Notes: a model not told the origin generated them from the sequence alone. Positions 1 through 11,717 are shown, counted from the first letter of the stretch. The stretch: DNA of 64,000 nucleotides from Pontibacter coccineus (GCF_030546575.1 NZ_JAUOTN010000002.1:186001-250000); one strand, 5' to 3'. Program-made: numbers and translations.

Positions 1-15
1 AATTCAGACATCAAG

Positions 16-339
16 ATGAATAAGAAAAAACTTCATGTAAAGACTGGCGATACAGTAAAAGTGATTGCCGGTGACGACCGCGGAAAAACAGGCCGCATTA
101 CAGCTGTTAATATAGAGAAGCAGAGAGTAACTGTTGAGGGTATCAACATGGTGACAAAGCATGCAAAGCCAAGCGCCAAAAACCCACAGGGTGGAATCTC
201 TAAAATGGAAGCTCCTATTCATGCCAGCAATGTAGCTTTAGTAGATCCTAAGTCAGGAGAGACTACTACAGTGGGCAGAAGAAAGAACAGCGAAGGTAAA
301 ACAGAGCGTTATTCTAAAAAATCAGGAGAAGTAATCTAA
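16..339 (+). CDS. rplX: 50S ribosomal protein L24
   Basis: Early-assembly 50S protein that binds 23S rRNA near the polypeptide exit. The 107-residue product has the KOW-type N-terminal segment ([18 protein letters not shown], about residues 9-26) and a basic tail, as usual for bacterial L24. It is followed by rplE after one base, the canonical spc order. The ATG at 16 fits the family N-terminus; the genes expected before it lie outside the window. Confidence 0.97.
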   Translation: MNKKKLHVKTGDTVKVIAGDDRGKTGRITAVNIEKQRVTVEGINMVTKHAKPSAKNPQGGISKMEAPIHASNVALVDPKSGETTTVGRRKNSEGKTERYSKKSGEVI

Positions 340-340
340 T

Positions 341-895
341 ATGGCAACTGCAAGATTTAAAGAAAAATATCAGAAGGAGGTTGTACCTGCTCTGCTAGAG
401 AAGTTCCAGTACAAGAATGTAATGCAGGTGCCTAAGATCACTAAGATCTCCATTAACAAAGGTATCGGTGCTGCTGTAGCTGATAAAAAATTGGTTGACA
501 TCGGGGTAGAAGAGCTTACAACCATTTCTGGTCAGAAGGCTGTTGCTACTATCGCTAAGAAATCAGTTTCAAACTTCAAGCTTCGTGAAGGTATGCCGAT
601 CGGCGCTCGCGTGACGCTTAGAGGTCAGCGTATGTACGAATTCATGGATCGCCTTTTAACAATCGCCCTTCCACGTGTACGTGACTTCAGAGGCGTAAAC
701 GATAAAGGTTTTGATGGTCGTGGTAACTATACACTAGGTGTAAAGGAGCAGATCATTTTCCCAGAGATCAGCATCGATAAAATTAAAGCCATTAGTGGTA
801 TGGATATTACCTTCGTAACTACTGCTCAGACAGATGAGGAGAGCTACGAGTTGCTTAAAGCGTTTGGTATGCCTTTCACTAATATTAAGAAATAA
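341..895 (+). CDS. rplE: 50S ribosomal protein L5
   Basis: Binds 5S rRNA and forms part of the central protuberance of the 50S subunit. The 184 residues include the family segments [12 protein letters not shown] (about residues 32-43), IGARVTLRG and the C-terminal [15 protein letters not shown]. Length and order between rplX and rpsN are canonical. The start follows the rplX stop by a single base, so translation is probably coupled. Confidence 0.97.
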   Translation: MATARFKEKYQKEVVPALLEKFQYKNVMQVPKITKISINKGIGAAVADKKLVDIGVEELTTISGQKAVATIAKKSVSNFKLREGMPIGARVTLRGQRMYEFMDRLLTIALPRVRDFRGVNDKGFDGRGNYTLGVKEQIIFPEISIDKIKAISGMDITFVTTAQTDEESYELLKAFGMPFTNIKK

Positions 896-900
896 GAAAA

Positions 901-1170
901 ATGGCTAAAGAAGCAGTAAAAGCGAGAGAGCTTAAAAGACAGAAATTAGTAGCTAAGTATGCTGCGAAGCGTGCAGAACTCAAAGCTAAAGGAGATTACG
1001 AAGGACTCGACAAACTTCCTAAGAACTCTTCTCCTGTAAGACTACACAATCGTTGCAAGTTAACCGGAAGGCCACGTGGCTACATGAGAAAGTTTGGTAT
1101 TTCTCGTGTTACTTTCAGAGAGCTTGCTTCTGCTGGTAAAATCCCTGGAGTAACAAAGTCCAGCTGGTAA
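901..1170 (+). CDS. rpsN: 30S ribosomal protein S14, zinc-free form
   Basis: S14 of the 30S head. At 89 residues it is the longer form without the CXXC-X(n)-CXXC zinc ribbon: the only cysteine is in [17 protein letters not shown] (about residues 50-66), where short zinc forms have paired cysteines. The C-terminus ends in the typical GVTKSSW. A 90-base spacer with a promoter-like sequence separates it from rpsH, the widest gap in this part of the operon. Confidence 0.97.
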   Translation: MAKEAVKARELKRQKLVAKYAAKRAELKAKGDYEGLDKLPKNSSPVRLHNRCKLTGRPRGYMRKFGISRVTFRELASAGKIPGVTKSSW

Positions 1171-1209
1171 TTTTTTCTTAAGAAACTAAGAAAGAAGAAA
1201 AGATATTCT

Positions 1210-1217
1210 TATCTTTG
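1210..1217 (+). promoter_or_regulatory. Possible internal promoter (-7 element) ahead of rpsH
   Basis: TATCTTTG matches the Bacteroidota -7 consensus TAnnTTTG and lies 43 bases before the rpsH start in an unusually wide, A/T-rich intra-operon spacer. No clean TTTG is seen 19 bases upstream, so this is half of a promoter signature only. Confidence 0.4.
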
Positions 1218-1260
1218 CCGCTCGCTTAGAAAAAAGCAATCAAGATTTAAGTGATTCATA

Positions 1261-1659
1261 ATGAACTCAGATCCAATAGCAGATTATTTAACTAGAGTGC
1301 GTAACGCCATCAAGGCAAACCACAGAGTAGTTGAAATACCATCTAGCAATATCAAGAAAGAGATAACAAAAGTATTGTACGACAAAGGATACATTCAAAG
1401 CTATAAGTTTGAAGATTCTTCTGTACAAGGTACTATTAAGATCGCTCTGAAATACAATCCTACCACTAAGCAATCTGCTATTGTGAAACTTGAGAGGATT
1501 AGTAAGCCAGGGCTTCGTAAGTACACCGGAAATGACAACTTACCACGTGTTTTGAACGGGTTGGGTGTAGCTATCCTGTCAACTTCCAAAGGTGTAATGA
1601 CTGAAAAAGAAGCCAAGTCACTGAATGTAGGTGGTGAGGTATTGTGTTACGTTTACTAA
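1261..1659 (+). CDS. rpsH: 30S ribosomal protein S8
   Basis: Primary 16S rRNA-binding protein of the 30S platform, and in many bacteria the translational repressor of the spc operon. The 132 residues start with the typical DPIADYLTRVRNA (about 4-16) and contain RISKPGLRKY and the C-terminal segment GVMTEKEAKSLNVGGEVLCYVY (given here in outline). It is followed 14 bases later by rplF. Confidence 0.97.
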   Translation: MNSDPIADYLTRVRNAIKANHRVVEIPSSNIKKEITKVLYDKGYIQSYKFEDSSVQGTIKIALKYNPTTKQSAIVKLERISKPGLRKYTGNDNLPRVLNGLGVAILSTSKGVMTEKEAKSLNVGGEVLCYVY

Positions 1660-1673
1660 TAGGAGGATAGACA

Positions 1674-2228
1674 ATGTCACGTATAGGAAAATTGCCAATC
1701 ACCCTGCCAAATAACGTTGAATTTGCAATTGCAAAAGACAACGTTGTTACTGTAAAAGGTCCAAAAGGTTCACTTACTACTCCGGTAGACAAAGACATTA
1801 TTGTAAAGCAGGAAGAAAACCAGATTGTGGTGGAGCGTCCTACTGAGCAAAAGCGTCACAAGGCTATGCACGGTCTTTACCGCTCACTGATCAACAACAT
1901 GGTGGTTGGTGTAAGTGAAGGTTACAAAGAGCAGCTTGAGCTAGTGGGTGTAGGTTATAAGGCGACCGTTCAGGGTAACATCCTGGAACTTGCCCTGGGA
2001 TACTCACACAATATCTTTATGGCCATGCCTGCAGAAGTTACCGCTACGGCTGTAACAGAAAAAGGTAAGGCACCAGTTATTACGCTTGAAAGCAATGACA
2101 AGCAACTGATCGGTCAAGTAGCTGCTAAAATCAGATCACTGCGCAAAGTAGAGCCTTACAAAGGTAAAGGTATCCGTTTTGTAGGTGAAGTTGTACGAAG
2201 AAAAGCTGGTAAGACAGCGTCTAAATAA
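1674..2228 (+). CDS. rplF: 50S ribosomal protein L6
   Basis: 50S protein near the GTPase-associated region. The 184 residues carry the tandem L6 fold with MSRIGKLPI at the N-terminus, [10 protein letters not shown] mid-protein and [20 protein letters not shown] near the end. The ATG is preceded by TAATAGGAGGATAGACA, a strong Shine-Dalgarno-like AGGAGG that is uncommon in this phylum; it overlaps the end region of rpsH. Confidence 0.97.
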   Translation: MSRIGKLPITLPNNVEFAIAKDNVVTVKGPKGSLTTPVDKDIIVKQEENQIVVERPTEQKRHKAMHGLYRSLINNMVVGVSEGYKEQLELVGVGYKATVQGNILELALGYSHNIFMAMPAEVTATAVTEKGKAPVITLESNDKQLIGQVAAKIRSLRKVEPYKGKGIRFVGEVVRRKAGKTASK

Positions 2229-2236
2229 TCATCATC

Positions 2237-2587
2237 ATGTCTGTTAATAAAGTATCAAGAAGACTTAGAATTAAAAGAAGTATCAGAAACAAGATTTCTG
2301 GTACTTCTGCCAGACCGAGATTATCTGTTTTTAGAAGCAACAAAGCTATCTATGCGCAGTTGATCGATGACACTACAGGAAAAACTTTGGCGGCTGCCTC
2401 TTCTGCGAAGCTTGACGGTGTAACCAATGCTAATATTTCGGTGTCCAATCAGGTTGGAAAAGAAATAGGAGCTAAAGCTCTCGAGATGGGTATCTCTCAG
2501 GTGGTGTTTGACCGTTCTGGATACCTTTACCATGGTAACGTAAAATCATTGGCTGAAGGCGCTCGCGAGGCAGGCCTAAAATTCTAA
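2237..2587 (+). CDS. rplR: 50S ribosomal protein L18
   Basis: 5S rRNA-binding protein of the 50S central protuberance. 116 residues with the conserved [15 protein letters not shown] start, [20 protein letters not shown] (about residues 27-46) and the typical end [20 protein letters not shown]. It sits between rplF and rpsE as expected. Confidence 0.97.
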   Translation: MSVNKVSRRLRIKRSIRNKISGTSARPRLSVFRSNKAIYAQLIDDTTGKTLAAASSAKLDGVTNANISVSNQVGKEIGAKALEMGISQVVFDRSGYLYHGNVKSLAEGAREAGLKF

Positions 2588-2592
2588 GAATT

Positions 2593-3111
2593 ATGTTGAA
2601 AAATAATGTTCGTAGTGTAAAGGCTAGCGAGATCGAACTCAAAGAAAGAGTTGTAGCGATCAATCGTGTAGCTAAAGTTGTAAAAGGCGGTAGAAGATTT
2701 AGCTTCGCTGCCATCGTCGTAGTAGGTGATGGTAATGGAGTAGTTGGATACGGCCTTGGTAAAGCAAATGAAGTAACTGACGCTATTGCGAAAGGTATCG
2801 ATGATGCTAAGAAGAATCTGGTTAAGGTTCCTCTTTACCATCACACTGTACCCCATGCAATGGAAGGAAAGTACTCAGGCGGATTCGTACTTGTGAAGCC
2901 TGCTGCTCCCGGTACAGGTGTAATTGCCGGTGGTGCAATGCGTGCAGTACTTGAAAGTGCTGGTATTAAAGACGTACTTTGTAAGTCTAAAGGTTCTTCT
3001 AACCCACACAACGTGGTAAAGGCAACATTTGATGCTTTGGCCAAAATGCGTGATCCTTTGGCAGTAGCCCAGCAGCGTGGTGTTAATTTGCAGAAAGTAT
3101 TTAACGGTTAA
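2593..3111 (+). CDS. rpsE: 30S ribosomal protein S5
   Basis: 30S protein involved in decoding fidelity. The 172-residue product has the N-terminal double-stranded RNA-binding fold with [19 protein letters not shown] (about residues 28-46) and the C-terminal domain with [17 protein letters not shown]. Its TAA stop shares a base with an ATG at 3111, so it is tightly coupled to rpmD. Confidence 0.97.
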   Translation: MLKNNVRSVKASEIELKERVVAINRVAKVVKGGRRFSFAAIVVVGDGNGVVGYGLGKANEVTDAIAKGIDDAKKNLVKVPLYHHTVPHAMEGKYSGGFVLVKPAAPGTGVIAGGAMRAVLESAGIKDVLCKSKGSSNPHNVVKATFDALAKMRDPLAVAQQRGVNLQKVFNG

Positions 3112-3116
3112 TGGAG

Positions 3117-3296
3117 ATGGCTAAAGTAACAATCACACAAGTTAAAAGCATTATTGACAGACCAAAGAGCCAGAAGCTTACAATTCAAGCTTTAGGTCTT
3201 GGAAAGATCAATAAATCAGTAACTGTTGAAAAAACGCCTCAGATTGCTGGTATGATTAACAAGGTTCACAATTTAGTAGAAGTAAAGGACATTTAA
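3117..3296 (+). CDS. rpmD: 50S ribosomal protein L30
   Basis: Small 50S protein of 59 residues (MAKVTITQVKSIIDRPKSQK start, then QALGLGKINKSV). I chose the ATG at 3117 because MAKVTIT is the usual N-terminus; an in-frame ATG at 3111, overlapping the rpsE stop, would add only Met-Glu. It ends just before rplO. Confidence 0.95.
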   Translation: MAKVTITQVKSIIDRPKSQKLTIQALGLGKINKSVTVEKTPQIAGMINKVHNLVEVKDI

Positions 3297-3297
3297 T

Positions 3298-3744
3298 ATG
3301 TATTTGAATTCATTAAAACCTGCAGAAGGGTCTGTTAAGACTAGAAAGAGAATAGGCAGAGGAACTGGCTCAGGTAGAGGTGGAACTTCTACAAGAGGCC
3401 ACAAAGGTGCCAAGTCTCGTTCAGGCTACTCGCAGAAGTCTGGTTTTGAAGGTGGTCAGATGCCACTTCAGAGACGTGTTCCTAAGTTTGGTTTCAAAAA
3501 CTTCAACAGAGTAGAGTATAAAGGAATTAATTTAGATGTTCTGGAGTCATTGGCTGCAGATACTAATGAAAAAGTTTTTAACTTTGATTTCTTCAAGGCA
3601 CACGGTTTGGTGTCTAAGAATGACAAAGTTAAAATCTTAGGTAGAGGAGAGATCTCTAAAGCTGTAGAAGTACACGCTCACGCTTTTTCTCAGACTGCCA
3701 TTTCATCCATCGAAAAAGCAGGCGGTAAAACAGTAGCCCTTTAA
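3298..3744 (+). CDS. rplO: 50S ribosomal protein L15
   Basis: Late-assembly 50S protein. The 148 residues show the glycine/arginine-rich N-terminal extension (RIGRGTGSGRGGTSTRGHKG, about residues 18-37), the GFEGGQMPLQRRVPKFGF segment and the C-terminal globular domain. It precedes secY by five bases, the canonical arrangement. Confidence 0.97.
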   Translation: MYLNSLKPAEGSVKTRKRIGRGTGSGRGGTSTRGHKGAKSRSGYSQKSGFEGGQMPLQRRVPKFGFKNFNRVEYKGINLDVLESLAADTNEKVFNFDFFKAHGLVSKNDKVKILGRGEISKAVEVHAHAFSQTAISSIEKAGGKTVAL

Positions 3745-3749
3745 TTTTT

Positions 3750-5066
3750 ATGAAGAAGTTTATAACAACAATTAAGAACATTTTTGCTATTGATGATCTA
3801 AGGGTACGCATACTCAATACCTTAGGTTTTATAGCTATTTTTAGATTAGGTTCTTATGTTGTTCTTCCTGGTATAGATCCTAACCAGCTCAAGGCCAACA
3901 CGGAGGGTATATTCGGCCTGTTGGATACGTTCTTAGGTGGAGCATTTAGCAATGCTTCCATCTTTGCGTTGGGTATCATGCCATACATTTCAGCTTCTAT
4001 CGTATTACAGCTACTAACAATAGCCGTCCCTTATTTCCAAAAAATGCAGAAGGAGGGTGAGTCTGGAAGAAAAAAAATCAACCAAATCACCCGCGTTCTT
4101 ACGATTATCATTACGCTTGCACAGGCAGTAGGCTTTGTCGCCACCATCAACAGCGAGGCAATTATAGTCAACACGACACTGTTTACAATCAGTTCTATGA
4201 TTGTATTGACATCAGGCACCATATTCTGTATGTGGCTTGGTGAAAAGATAACAGATAAAGGCATAGGCAATGGTATATCAATGCTTATCATGATAGGCAT
4301 TATCTCTCGTTTTCCGGGGGCCATCGTAGCTGAGGCGTTATCAAAAGAATTGAATGGCGCTTTGCTGTTTATATTTGAATTGATTGTTCTCTTCTTTGTT
4401 GTGATGTCTGTTGTCATGCTCACGCAAGCTATCAGAAGAATCCCTGTGCAGTATGCTAAGCAAGTAGGTGGTAGTTCTCTTTACAGCGGTCAGCGTCAGT
4501 TCATTCCATTGAAAGTTAACGCTGCTGGTGTGATGCCGATTATTTTCGCGCAATCGCTTATGTTCCTGCCTTCGATGATTGCTTCAATCTGGGCTGATTC
4601 GAATGAGACAGCAAGCTACATTGGAGCTACATTTTCTGACTTTACTTCTTGGCAGTATAATGTAGTGTTTGGTTTGATGATCCTGATCTTCACTTACTTT
4701 TATACAGCGATCACCGTTAATCCAAATCAGATTGCTGACGATCTGAAACGGAGCGGAGGCTTTGTGCCAGGAGTAAAACCGGGTCGTGCCACCTCTGAGT
4801 ATATTGATAATATTCTTACTAAGATCACGCTTCCTGGTGCTATTTATCTGGCCCTTGTTGCAATCTTTCCTGCTATCGCCATGCTGTTTGGAGTAACAAG
4901 AGAGTTTGCTCAGTTCTATGGTGGTACATCACTTATCATCATGGTGGGTGTAGTACTTGACACGCTGCAGCAGATTGAAAGTTATTTACTAATGCGTCAT
5001 TATGATGGCATGATGAAATCTGGAAAGCTAAGAGGCAGAACAGAGAATATTGCCATGGTATCTTAA
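3750..5066 (+). CDS. secY: Sec translocon channel subunit SecY
   Basis: Central pore of the SecYEG inner-membrane translocon, partner of SecA (encoded at 26138). The 438 residues show about ten hydrophobic segments, beginning after LRVRILNTLGFIAIFRLGSY. Family segments include GIMPYISASIVLQLL, the cytoplasmic loop QAIRRIPVQYAKQVGG, NPNQIADDLKRSGGFVPGV and a C-terminus ending in LRGRTENIAMVS. It lies inside the ribosomal operon as in most bacteria. Confidence 0.97.
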   Translation: MKKFITTIKNIFAIDDLRVRILNTLGFIAIFRLGSYVVLPGIDPNQLKANTEGIFGLLDTFLGGAFSNASIFALGIMPYISASIVLQLLTIAVPYFQKMQKEGESGRKKINQITRVLTIIITLAQAVGFVATINSEAIIVNTTLFTISSMIVLTSGTIFCMWLGEKITDKGIGNGISMLIMIGIISRFPGAIVAEALSKELNGALLFIFELIVLFFVVMSVVMLTQAIRRIPVQYAKQVGGSSLYSGQRQFIPLKVNAAGVMPIIFAQSLMFLPSMIASIWADSNETASYIGATFSDFTSWQYNVVFGLMILIFTYFYTAITVNPNQIADDLKRSGGFVPGVKPGRATSEYIDNILTKITLPGAIYLALVAIFPAIAMLFGVTREFAQFYGGTSLIIMVGVVLDTLQQIESYLLMRHYDGMMKSGKLRGRTENIAMVS

Positions 5067-5069
5067 TAA

Positions 5070-5843
5070 ATGGTTTTTTACAAGACTGAAGAAGAAATAG
5101 AGCTAATTCGCCAGAGTGCTTTAATATTAAGTAAAGCACATGGCGAAATAGCTCTTCTTATAAAAGAAGGGGTTTCCACCCTTACACTGGATAAAAGAGC
5201 TGAAGAGTTCATTAAAGATCATGGTGCTGTCCCATCTTTTAAAAACTATAATGGGTTTCCTTTTAGCCTTTGTATCTCGGTAAACTCTACTGTAGTACAT
5301 GGAATGCCAGGGAACTACGTTTTGAACGATGGGGATGTGATTTCTGTTGACTGTGGAGTCTATCACAACGGCTTCCATAGTGACTCAGCTTACACTCATG
5401 CGGTTGGGAATGTTTCAGAGGAGGTAGCCCGGCTATTGGAAGTTACCAAAGAGTCTTTGAACAAGGGCATTGAAATGGCAGTTGTTGGGAACAGGCTTGG
5501 TGATATAAGCCATGCTATTCAGACACATGCTGAAGCTTCTAAATATGGAGTTGTTCGTGAGTTGGTGGGACATGGTATTGGTCGTAACCTGCATGAATCG
5601 CCCGAAGTGCCTAATTACGGAAAGCGTGGTCAGGGAATGAAACTTCAAAACGGTTTGGTACTTGCGATTGAGCCTATGGTCAATCTTGGTACCAGGTATA
5701 TTATTCAGGAAGAGGATGGATGGACCATCCGCACCCGTGATAATAAGCCTTCTGCTCATTTTGAGCATACAGTGGTCATAAGAAATAACAAAGCAGAAGT
5801 ATTAACAACTTTTGATTACATAGATAAAGCTAAACAACAATAA
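5070..5843 (+). CDS. map: Type I methionine aminopeptidase
   Basis: Removes the initiator methionine from new proteins. The 257-residue product has the pita-bread fold residues in order: His77 (VHGMPG), metal ligands Asp94 (SVDCG) and Asp105 (HSDSA), His168 (GHGIGR), Glu201 (AIEPM) and Glu232 (HFEHT). Without an N-terminal zinc finger it is a type Ia enzyme. It starts three bases after secY and ends directly against infA. Confidence 0.97.
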   Translation: MVFYKTEEEIELIRQSALILSKAHGEIALLIKEGVSTLTLDKRAEEFIKDHGAVPSFKNYNGFPFSLCISVNSTVVHGMPGNYVLNDGDVISVDCGVYHNGFHSDSAYTHAVGNVSEEVARLLEVTKESLNKGIEMAVVGNRLGDISHAIQTHAEASKYGVVRELVGHGIGRNLHESPEVPNYGKRGQGMKLQNGLVLAIEPMVNLGTRYIIQEEDGWTIRTRDNKPSAHFEHTVVIRNNKAEVLTTFDYIDKAKQQ

Positions 5844-6062
5844 ATGGCGAAGCAGTCCTCTATCGAGCAAGACGGTACTATCATCGAAGCATTATCAAAT
5901 GCAATGTTCCGGGTAGAGTTAGAAAATGGACATCAGGTGGTTGCACATATCTCAGGTAAAATGCGAATGAATTATATCAAGATACTACCAGGTGACCGCG
6001 TTAAGTTAGAGATGTCACCCTATGATTTAACTAAAGGAAGAATTGTTTATCGTTATAAATAA
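5844..6062 (+). CDS. infA: Translation initiation factor IF-1
   Basis: 72-residue S1/OB-fold protein that binds the ribosomal A site during initiation. Conserved segments are [36 protein letters not shown] and the C-terminal [11 protein letters not shown]. The start codon follows the map stop without a gap. Confidence 0.97.
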   Translation: MAKQSSIEQDGTIIEALSNAMFRVELENGHQVVAHISGKMRMNYIKILPGDRVKLEMSPYDLTKGRIVYRYK

Positions 6063-6067
6063 CTACA

Positions 6068-6184
6068 ATGAAAGTCAAAGCATCAGTAAAAAAGAGAAGT
6101 GTTGACTGTAAGATTATCCGACGCAAGGGTAAGCTCTACGTTATCAACAAAAAGAATCCAAGATATAAACAAAGACAAGGATAA
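6068..6184 (+). CDS. rpmJ: 50S ribosomal protein L36, zinc-free form
   Basis: Small 38-residue ORF between infA and rpsM reading [15 protein letters not shown], then [21 protein letters not shown]. This is L36, the smallest 50S protein. Only one cysteine (position 14) remains of the Cys-Cys-Cys-His zinc site of classical L36, so this is a C-minus form that should not bind zinc. Length and position are canonical. Confidence 0.96.
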   Translation: MKVKASVKKRSVDCKIIRRKGKLYVINKKNPRYKQRQG

Positions 6185-6193
6185 TTATTAATT

Positions 6194-6571
6194 ATGGCAA
6201 GAATAGCAGGAGTTGATATTCCGGACAACAAAAGAGGAGAGATCTCTTTGACTTACATTTTTGGTATAGGTCGTAATCTCTCTGTGCAAATCCTAAACAA
6301 AGCCGGGGTGGATCTTGACAAAAAGGTGAAAGACTGGACCGAAGATGAAGCTAATGAGATCAGAAATATCATTGCAGCTGAGATCAAAACAGAAGGTGTT
6401 CTGAGATCAGAAGTGCAATTGCATATTAAGCGTCTTCTTGATATTGGCTGCTACCGTGGTTTGAGACACCGTAAAGGTCTACCTGTACGAGGTCAGCGCA
6501 CGAAGAATAACTCGCGCACAAGAAAAGGTAAGCGCAAGACAGTAGCAAACAAGAAGAAAGCTTCTAAATAA
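6194..6571 (+). CDS. rpsM: 30S ribosomal protein S13
   Basis: 30S head protein that contacts the P-site tRNA and the 50S subunit. 125 residues with [17 protein letters not shown] at the start, the helix-two-turn-helix region and the basic C-terminal tail [20 protein letters not shown]. It begins the alpha-operon gene order (rpsM, rpsK, rpsD, rpoA, rplQ). Confidence 0.97.
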   Translation: MARIAGVDIPDNKRGEISLTYIFGIGRNLSVQILNKAGVDLDKKVKDWTEDEANEIRNIIAAEIKTEGVLRSEVQLHIKRLLDIGCYRGLRHRKGLPVRGQRTKNNSRTRKGKRKTVANKKKASK

Positions 6572-6580
6572 TTTTTGATC

Positions 6581-6973
6581 ATGGCTCAGAAAAGAAAAGA
6601 CAAAGCTAAGAAGCGTGTTGTAATTGTTGAATCAACAGGCCAGGTACACATCAAAGCTTCTTTCAACAATATCATTATCTCAGTAACCAATAACGCAGGA
6701 CAAGTTATCTCTTGGGCTTCTGCTGGTAAAATGGGTTTTAAAGGTTCTAAAAAGAACACTCCTTACGCTGCACAAATGGCAGCTTCAGATTGCGCCAAGG
6801 TCGCTTATGACCTGGGAATGCGTAAAGCTGAGGTTTTCGTTAAAGGTCCTGGTGCAGGTAGAGAGTCCGCCATCCGTACTGTACAGAACACTGGCATCGA
6901 AGTAACAACTATCAAAGATGTTACGCCACTTCCTCACAACGGATGTCGTCCTCCTAAACGCAGAAGAGTTTAA
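6581..6973 (+). CDS. rpsK: 30S ribosomal protein S11
   Basis: 30S platform protein near the mRNA exit. The family segments are [36 protein letters not shown] and the C-terminal [14 protein letters not shown] start it at the ATG at 6581 ([11 protein letters not shown], 130 residues); an in-frame TTG six bases upstream is less likely. Confidence 0.96.
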   Translation: MAQKRKDKAKKRVVIVESTGQVHIKASFNNIIISVTNNAGQVISWASAGKMGFKGSKKNTPYAAQMAASDCAKVAYDLGMRKAEVFVKGPGAGRESAIRTVQNTGIEVTTIKDVTPLPHNGCRPPKRRRV

Positions 6974-6995
6974 TTAGTAATTCAGATTAAATACA

Positions 6996-7601
6996 ATGGC
7001 AAGATATACTGGTCCTAAAAGCAAAATCTCCAGAAAGTTCAACGAGGAGATTTTCGGCCCAAGCAAAGCATTAAAAAAGAAAAGCTATCCTCCGGGACAG
7101 CACGGACGTGGTCGTCGTAAGAAGCAGTCAGAATACGCGCTTCAGCTTACAGAAAAGCAGAAAGCCAAGTTTATTTACGGCATGCTGGAGAAGCAGTTCG
7201 CCAACCTGTTTGAGAAAGCTGCCAGAAAAGGCGGTGTAACTGGTGAGCAATTCCTGACTCTGTTGGAGTCTAGATTGGATAACACAGTTTACAGACTTGG
7301 TATTGCTCCGACAAGAAGAGCTGCTCGTCAGCTTGTATTGCACAAGCACATCACTGTTAACGGTGAGATTGTTAACATACCTTCATATAGCTTAAAAGTT
7401 GGTGATACGGTAGCTGTTAGAGAGAAATCAAAATCTCTAGAAGCAATTACTACTAGCCTGAGCGTTCGCAATGCGCGTGCTTTCAGCTGGTTAGAGTGGG
7501 ATGGAGCTGAGATGGTTGGTAAATTTGTGTCTGCGCCACAGCGTGACCAGATCCCTGAGAAAATTCAGGAGCAGCTGATCGTCGAGTTCTATTCTAAGTA
7601 A
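6996..7601 (+). CDS. rpsD: 30S ribosomal protein S4
   Basis: Primary 16S rRNA binder that nucleates 30S assembly. The 201 residues include [20 protein letters not shown], the [14 protein letters not shown] segment and an S4 RNA-binding domain from about residue 92 ([22 protein letters not shown]). There is no N-terminal zinc-cysteine cluster, consistent with the zinc-free S14 and L36 here. Confidence 0.97.
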   Translation: MARYTGPKSKISRKFNEEIFGPSKALKKKSYPPGQHGRGRRKKQSEYALQLTEKQKAKFIYGMLEKQFANLFEKAARKGGVTGEQFLTLLESRLDNTVYRLGIAPTRRAARQLVLHKHITVNGEIVNIPSYSLKVGDTVAVREKSKSLEAITTSLSVRNARAFSWLEWDGAEMVGKFVSAPQRDQIPEKIQEQLIVEFYSK

Positions 7602-7638
7602 GCCGCGTAATCAAATTTTAACCTTTAACACTGCAAGT

Positions 7639-8628
7639 ATGTCAATATTAGCATTTCAAATGCCAGAGAAAGTTGTGATGGAAAAAGCCGACGACTTTCA
7701 TGGTTTATTTGAATTCAAGCCGCTTGAAAAAGGTTACGGAGTAACCATCGGTAATGCTCTGCGAAGAATTTTGCTTTCTTCTCTTGAAGGATTCGCAATT
7801 ACTAGCGTTCGCATACCTGGTGTACTGCATGAGTTCTCGTCTGTTGAAGGCGTAGTGGAGGATGTATCTGATATTATCCTCAACCTGAAAATGGTTCGCT
7901 TCAAAAAAATTAGCGAAGTTATCGATGACAAGGTTACCGTTACCATCTCAGGTCAGGATAAGTTTGTAGCTGGCGATATTAGCAAGTTTTCTACAAGTTT
8001 TGAAGTATTAAACCCTGAGCTGGTAATCTGCAACCTGGATAAGAACATGACCCTGGAAGTTGAATTGACTATTCAGAAAGGACGTGGTTACGTTCCTGCT
8101 GAAGAGAACAAGCCAGTAGATCAGGTGTTCGGACTTATCCCAATCGATGCCATCTTCACGCCCATCAAGAATGTAAAGTTCAGTGTTGAAAATACACGCG
8201 TTGAGCAGAAGACTGACTATGAAAAGCTAGTGCTTGACATACAGACTGATGGTTCTATTCATCCGGAAGATGCCCTGAAAGGTGCTGCCAATATTTTGAT
8301 CCAGCACTTCATGCTCTTCTCTGACAACACAATGACTTTCGAAACGGCCAAGCCTGAAGAAGAAGAAGCTGTGGATGAGGAATTGCTGCACATGCGCAAA
8401 GTACTGAAGACTTCACTTCAGGATATGGATCTTTCAGTTAGAGCTTACAACTGCCTCAAGGCTGCCGACATCAAAACACTTGGCGACCTTGTACAGCTTG
8501 ACATCTCTGACATGATGAAGTTCCGTAACTTCGGTAAGAAGTCTTTGACTGAGCTTGAGAACCTGGTACAAGAGAAAGGCCTGACTTTTGGCATGGACCT
8601 TTCTAAGTATAAACTAGAAGAAGATTAA
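7639..8628 (+). CDS. rpoA: RNA polymerase alpha subunit
   Basis: Dimer platform of RNA polymerase. The 329 residues comprise the N-terminal dimerisation domain ([20 protein letters not shown], about 26-45; [10 protein letters not shown]) and, after an acidic linker EEEEAVDEE near residue 240, the DNA/activator-binding C-terminal domain ([29 protein letters not shown]). Normal length for the phylum. It is followed by an odd palindrome-rich spacer before rplQ. Confidence 0.97.
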   Translation: MSILAFQMPEKVVMEKADDFHGLFEFKPLEKGYGVTIGNALRRILLSSLEGFAITSVRIPGVLHEFSSVEGVVEDVSDIILNLKMVRFKKISEVIDDKVTVTISGQDKFVAGDISKFSTSFEVLNPELVICNLDKNMTLEVELTIQKGRGYVPAEENKPVDQVFGLIPIDAIFTPIKNVKFSVENTRVEQKTDYEKLVLDIQTDGSIHPEDALKGAANILIQHFMLFSDNTMTFETAKPEEEEAVDEELLHMRKVLKTSLQDMDLSVRAYNCLKAADIKTLGDLVQLDISDMMKFRNFGKKSLTELENLVQEKGLTFGMDLSKYKLEED

Positions 8629-8653
8629 TAATCCTGCGGCATAATTCCCGATC

Positions 8654-8686
8654 CCCGGGTGGGTCGATCGACGGTATGCACGTGCA
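8654..8686. promoter_or_regulatory. Cluster of palindromes between rpoA and rplQ
   Basis: The 70-base spacer holds CCCGGG (8654-8659), the perfect 10-base palindrome GTCGATCGAC (8663-8672) and the perfect 10-base palindrome TGCACGTGCA (8677-8686). It is more G/C-rich than the flanking ribosomal genes. Function is unknown; an RNA structure controlling rplQ or an operator are both possible. Confidence 0.35.
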
Positions 8687-8698
8687 CAATTCAAAATA

Positions 8699-9211
8699 AT
8701 GAGACACGGTAAAAAATTTAATCACTTAGGAAGAACTGCTTCGCATCGTAAAGCAATGCTGTCAAACATGGCTGCTTCGCTTATCCTGCACAAGCGTCTT
8801 TCTACAACAGTAGCCAAAGCAAAAGCACTACGTAAGTATGTGGAGCCTCTACTGACTAAAGCTAAAAACGACACAACTCACTCCAGAAGAACTGTTTTCG
8901 CTTACCTGCAAGACAAAGAATCTGTGAAAGAGCTGTTCGACGAAGTATCTGTGAAGATCGCCAACAGACCTGGTGGTTACACCCGTATCCTGAAGACTGG
9001 TTACAGACTTGGTGACAACGCTGAAATGTGCGTTATTGAGCTTGTTGACTACAACGAGGATATGCTGACTACAACTGGTACTGCCGGTGGTGCTAAGAAA
9101 ACTCGTCGTCGTTCTACTTCTAAGAAAAAAGGCGCAGAGCCTACTGAGGCTTCAACTCCTGCAACTCCGGATGCAGAGGGTACTAAAGAAGAAACAAAAG
9201 ATGCTGAATAA
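8699..9211 (+). CDS. rplQ: 50S ribosomal protein L17 with acidic C-terminal tail
   Basis: 50S protein near the exit tunnel. The conserved core is the first 120 residues or so ([55 protein letters not shown]). A further 45 or so residues form a low-complexity Lys/Arg then Thr/Glu/Ala-rich tail ([18 protein letters not shown] onward), giving 170 residues in total. Such tails are common in Bacteroidota L17. It ends the operon, with a strong terminator downstream. Confidence 0.96.
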   Translation: MRHGKKFNHLGRTASHRKAMLSNMAASLILHKRLSTTVAKAKALRKYVEPLLTKAKNDTTHSRRTVFAYLQDKESVKELFDEVSVKIANRPGGYTRILKTGYRLGDNAEMCVIELVDYNEDMLTTTGTAGGAKKTRRRSTSKKKGAEPTEASTPATPDAEGTKEETKDAE

Positions 9212-9232
9212 GCTTCATTTGTGAAATATTGT

Positions 9233-9271
9233 AAAAGGGACATGACATTAGTCGTGTCCCTTTTTATTTTT
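9233..9271 (+). terminator. Rho-independent terminator after rplQ
   Basis: Stem AAAAGGGACATGAC / GTCGTGTCCCTTTT (one G-T type pair) with the 4-base loop ATTA, followed by TTTTTATTTTT. It ends the long ribosomal operon. The T tract runs directly into a TAnnTTTG promoter element for carA. Confidence 0.9.
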
Positions 9272-9272
9272 G
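9265..9272 (+). promoter_or_regulatory. Probable carA promoter (-7 element)
   Basis: TATTTTTG fits TAnnTTTG and lies 15 bases before the carA ATG, implying a very short leader. It overlaps the T tract of the preceding terminator, so the T-richness could be coincidental. No good -33 TTTG is visible. Confidence 0.45.
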
Positions 9273-9287
9273 TATCAAATTATCAAG

Positions 9288-11692
<2,405 letters not shown>

Positions 11693-11717
11693 CGAGCATC
11701 CCGAAAATATTTTAGGC

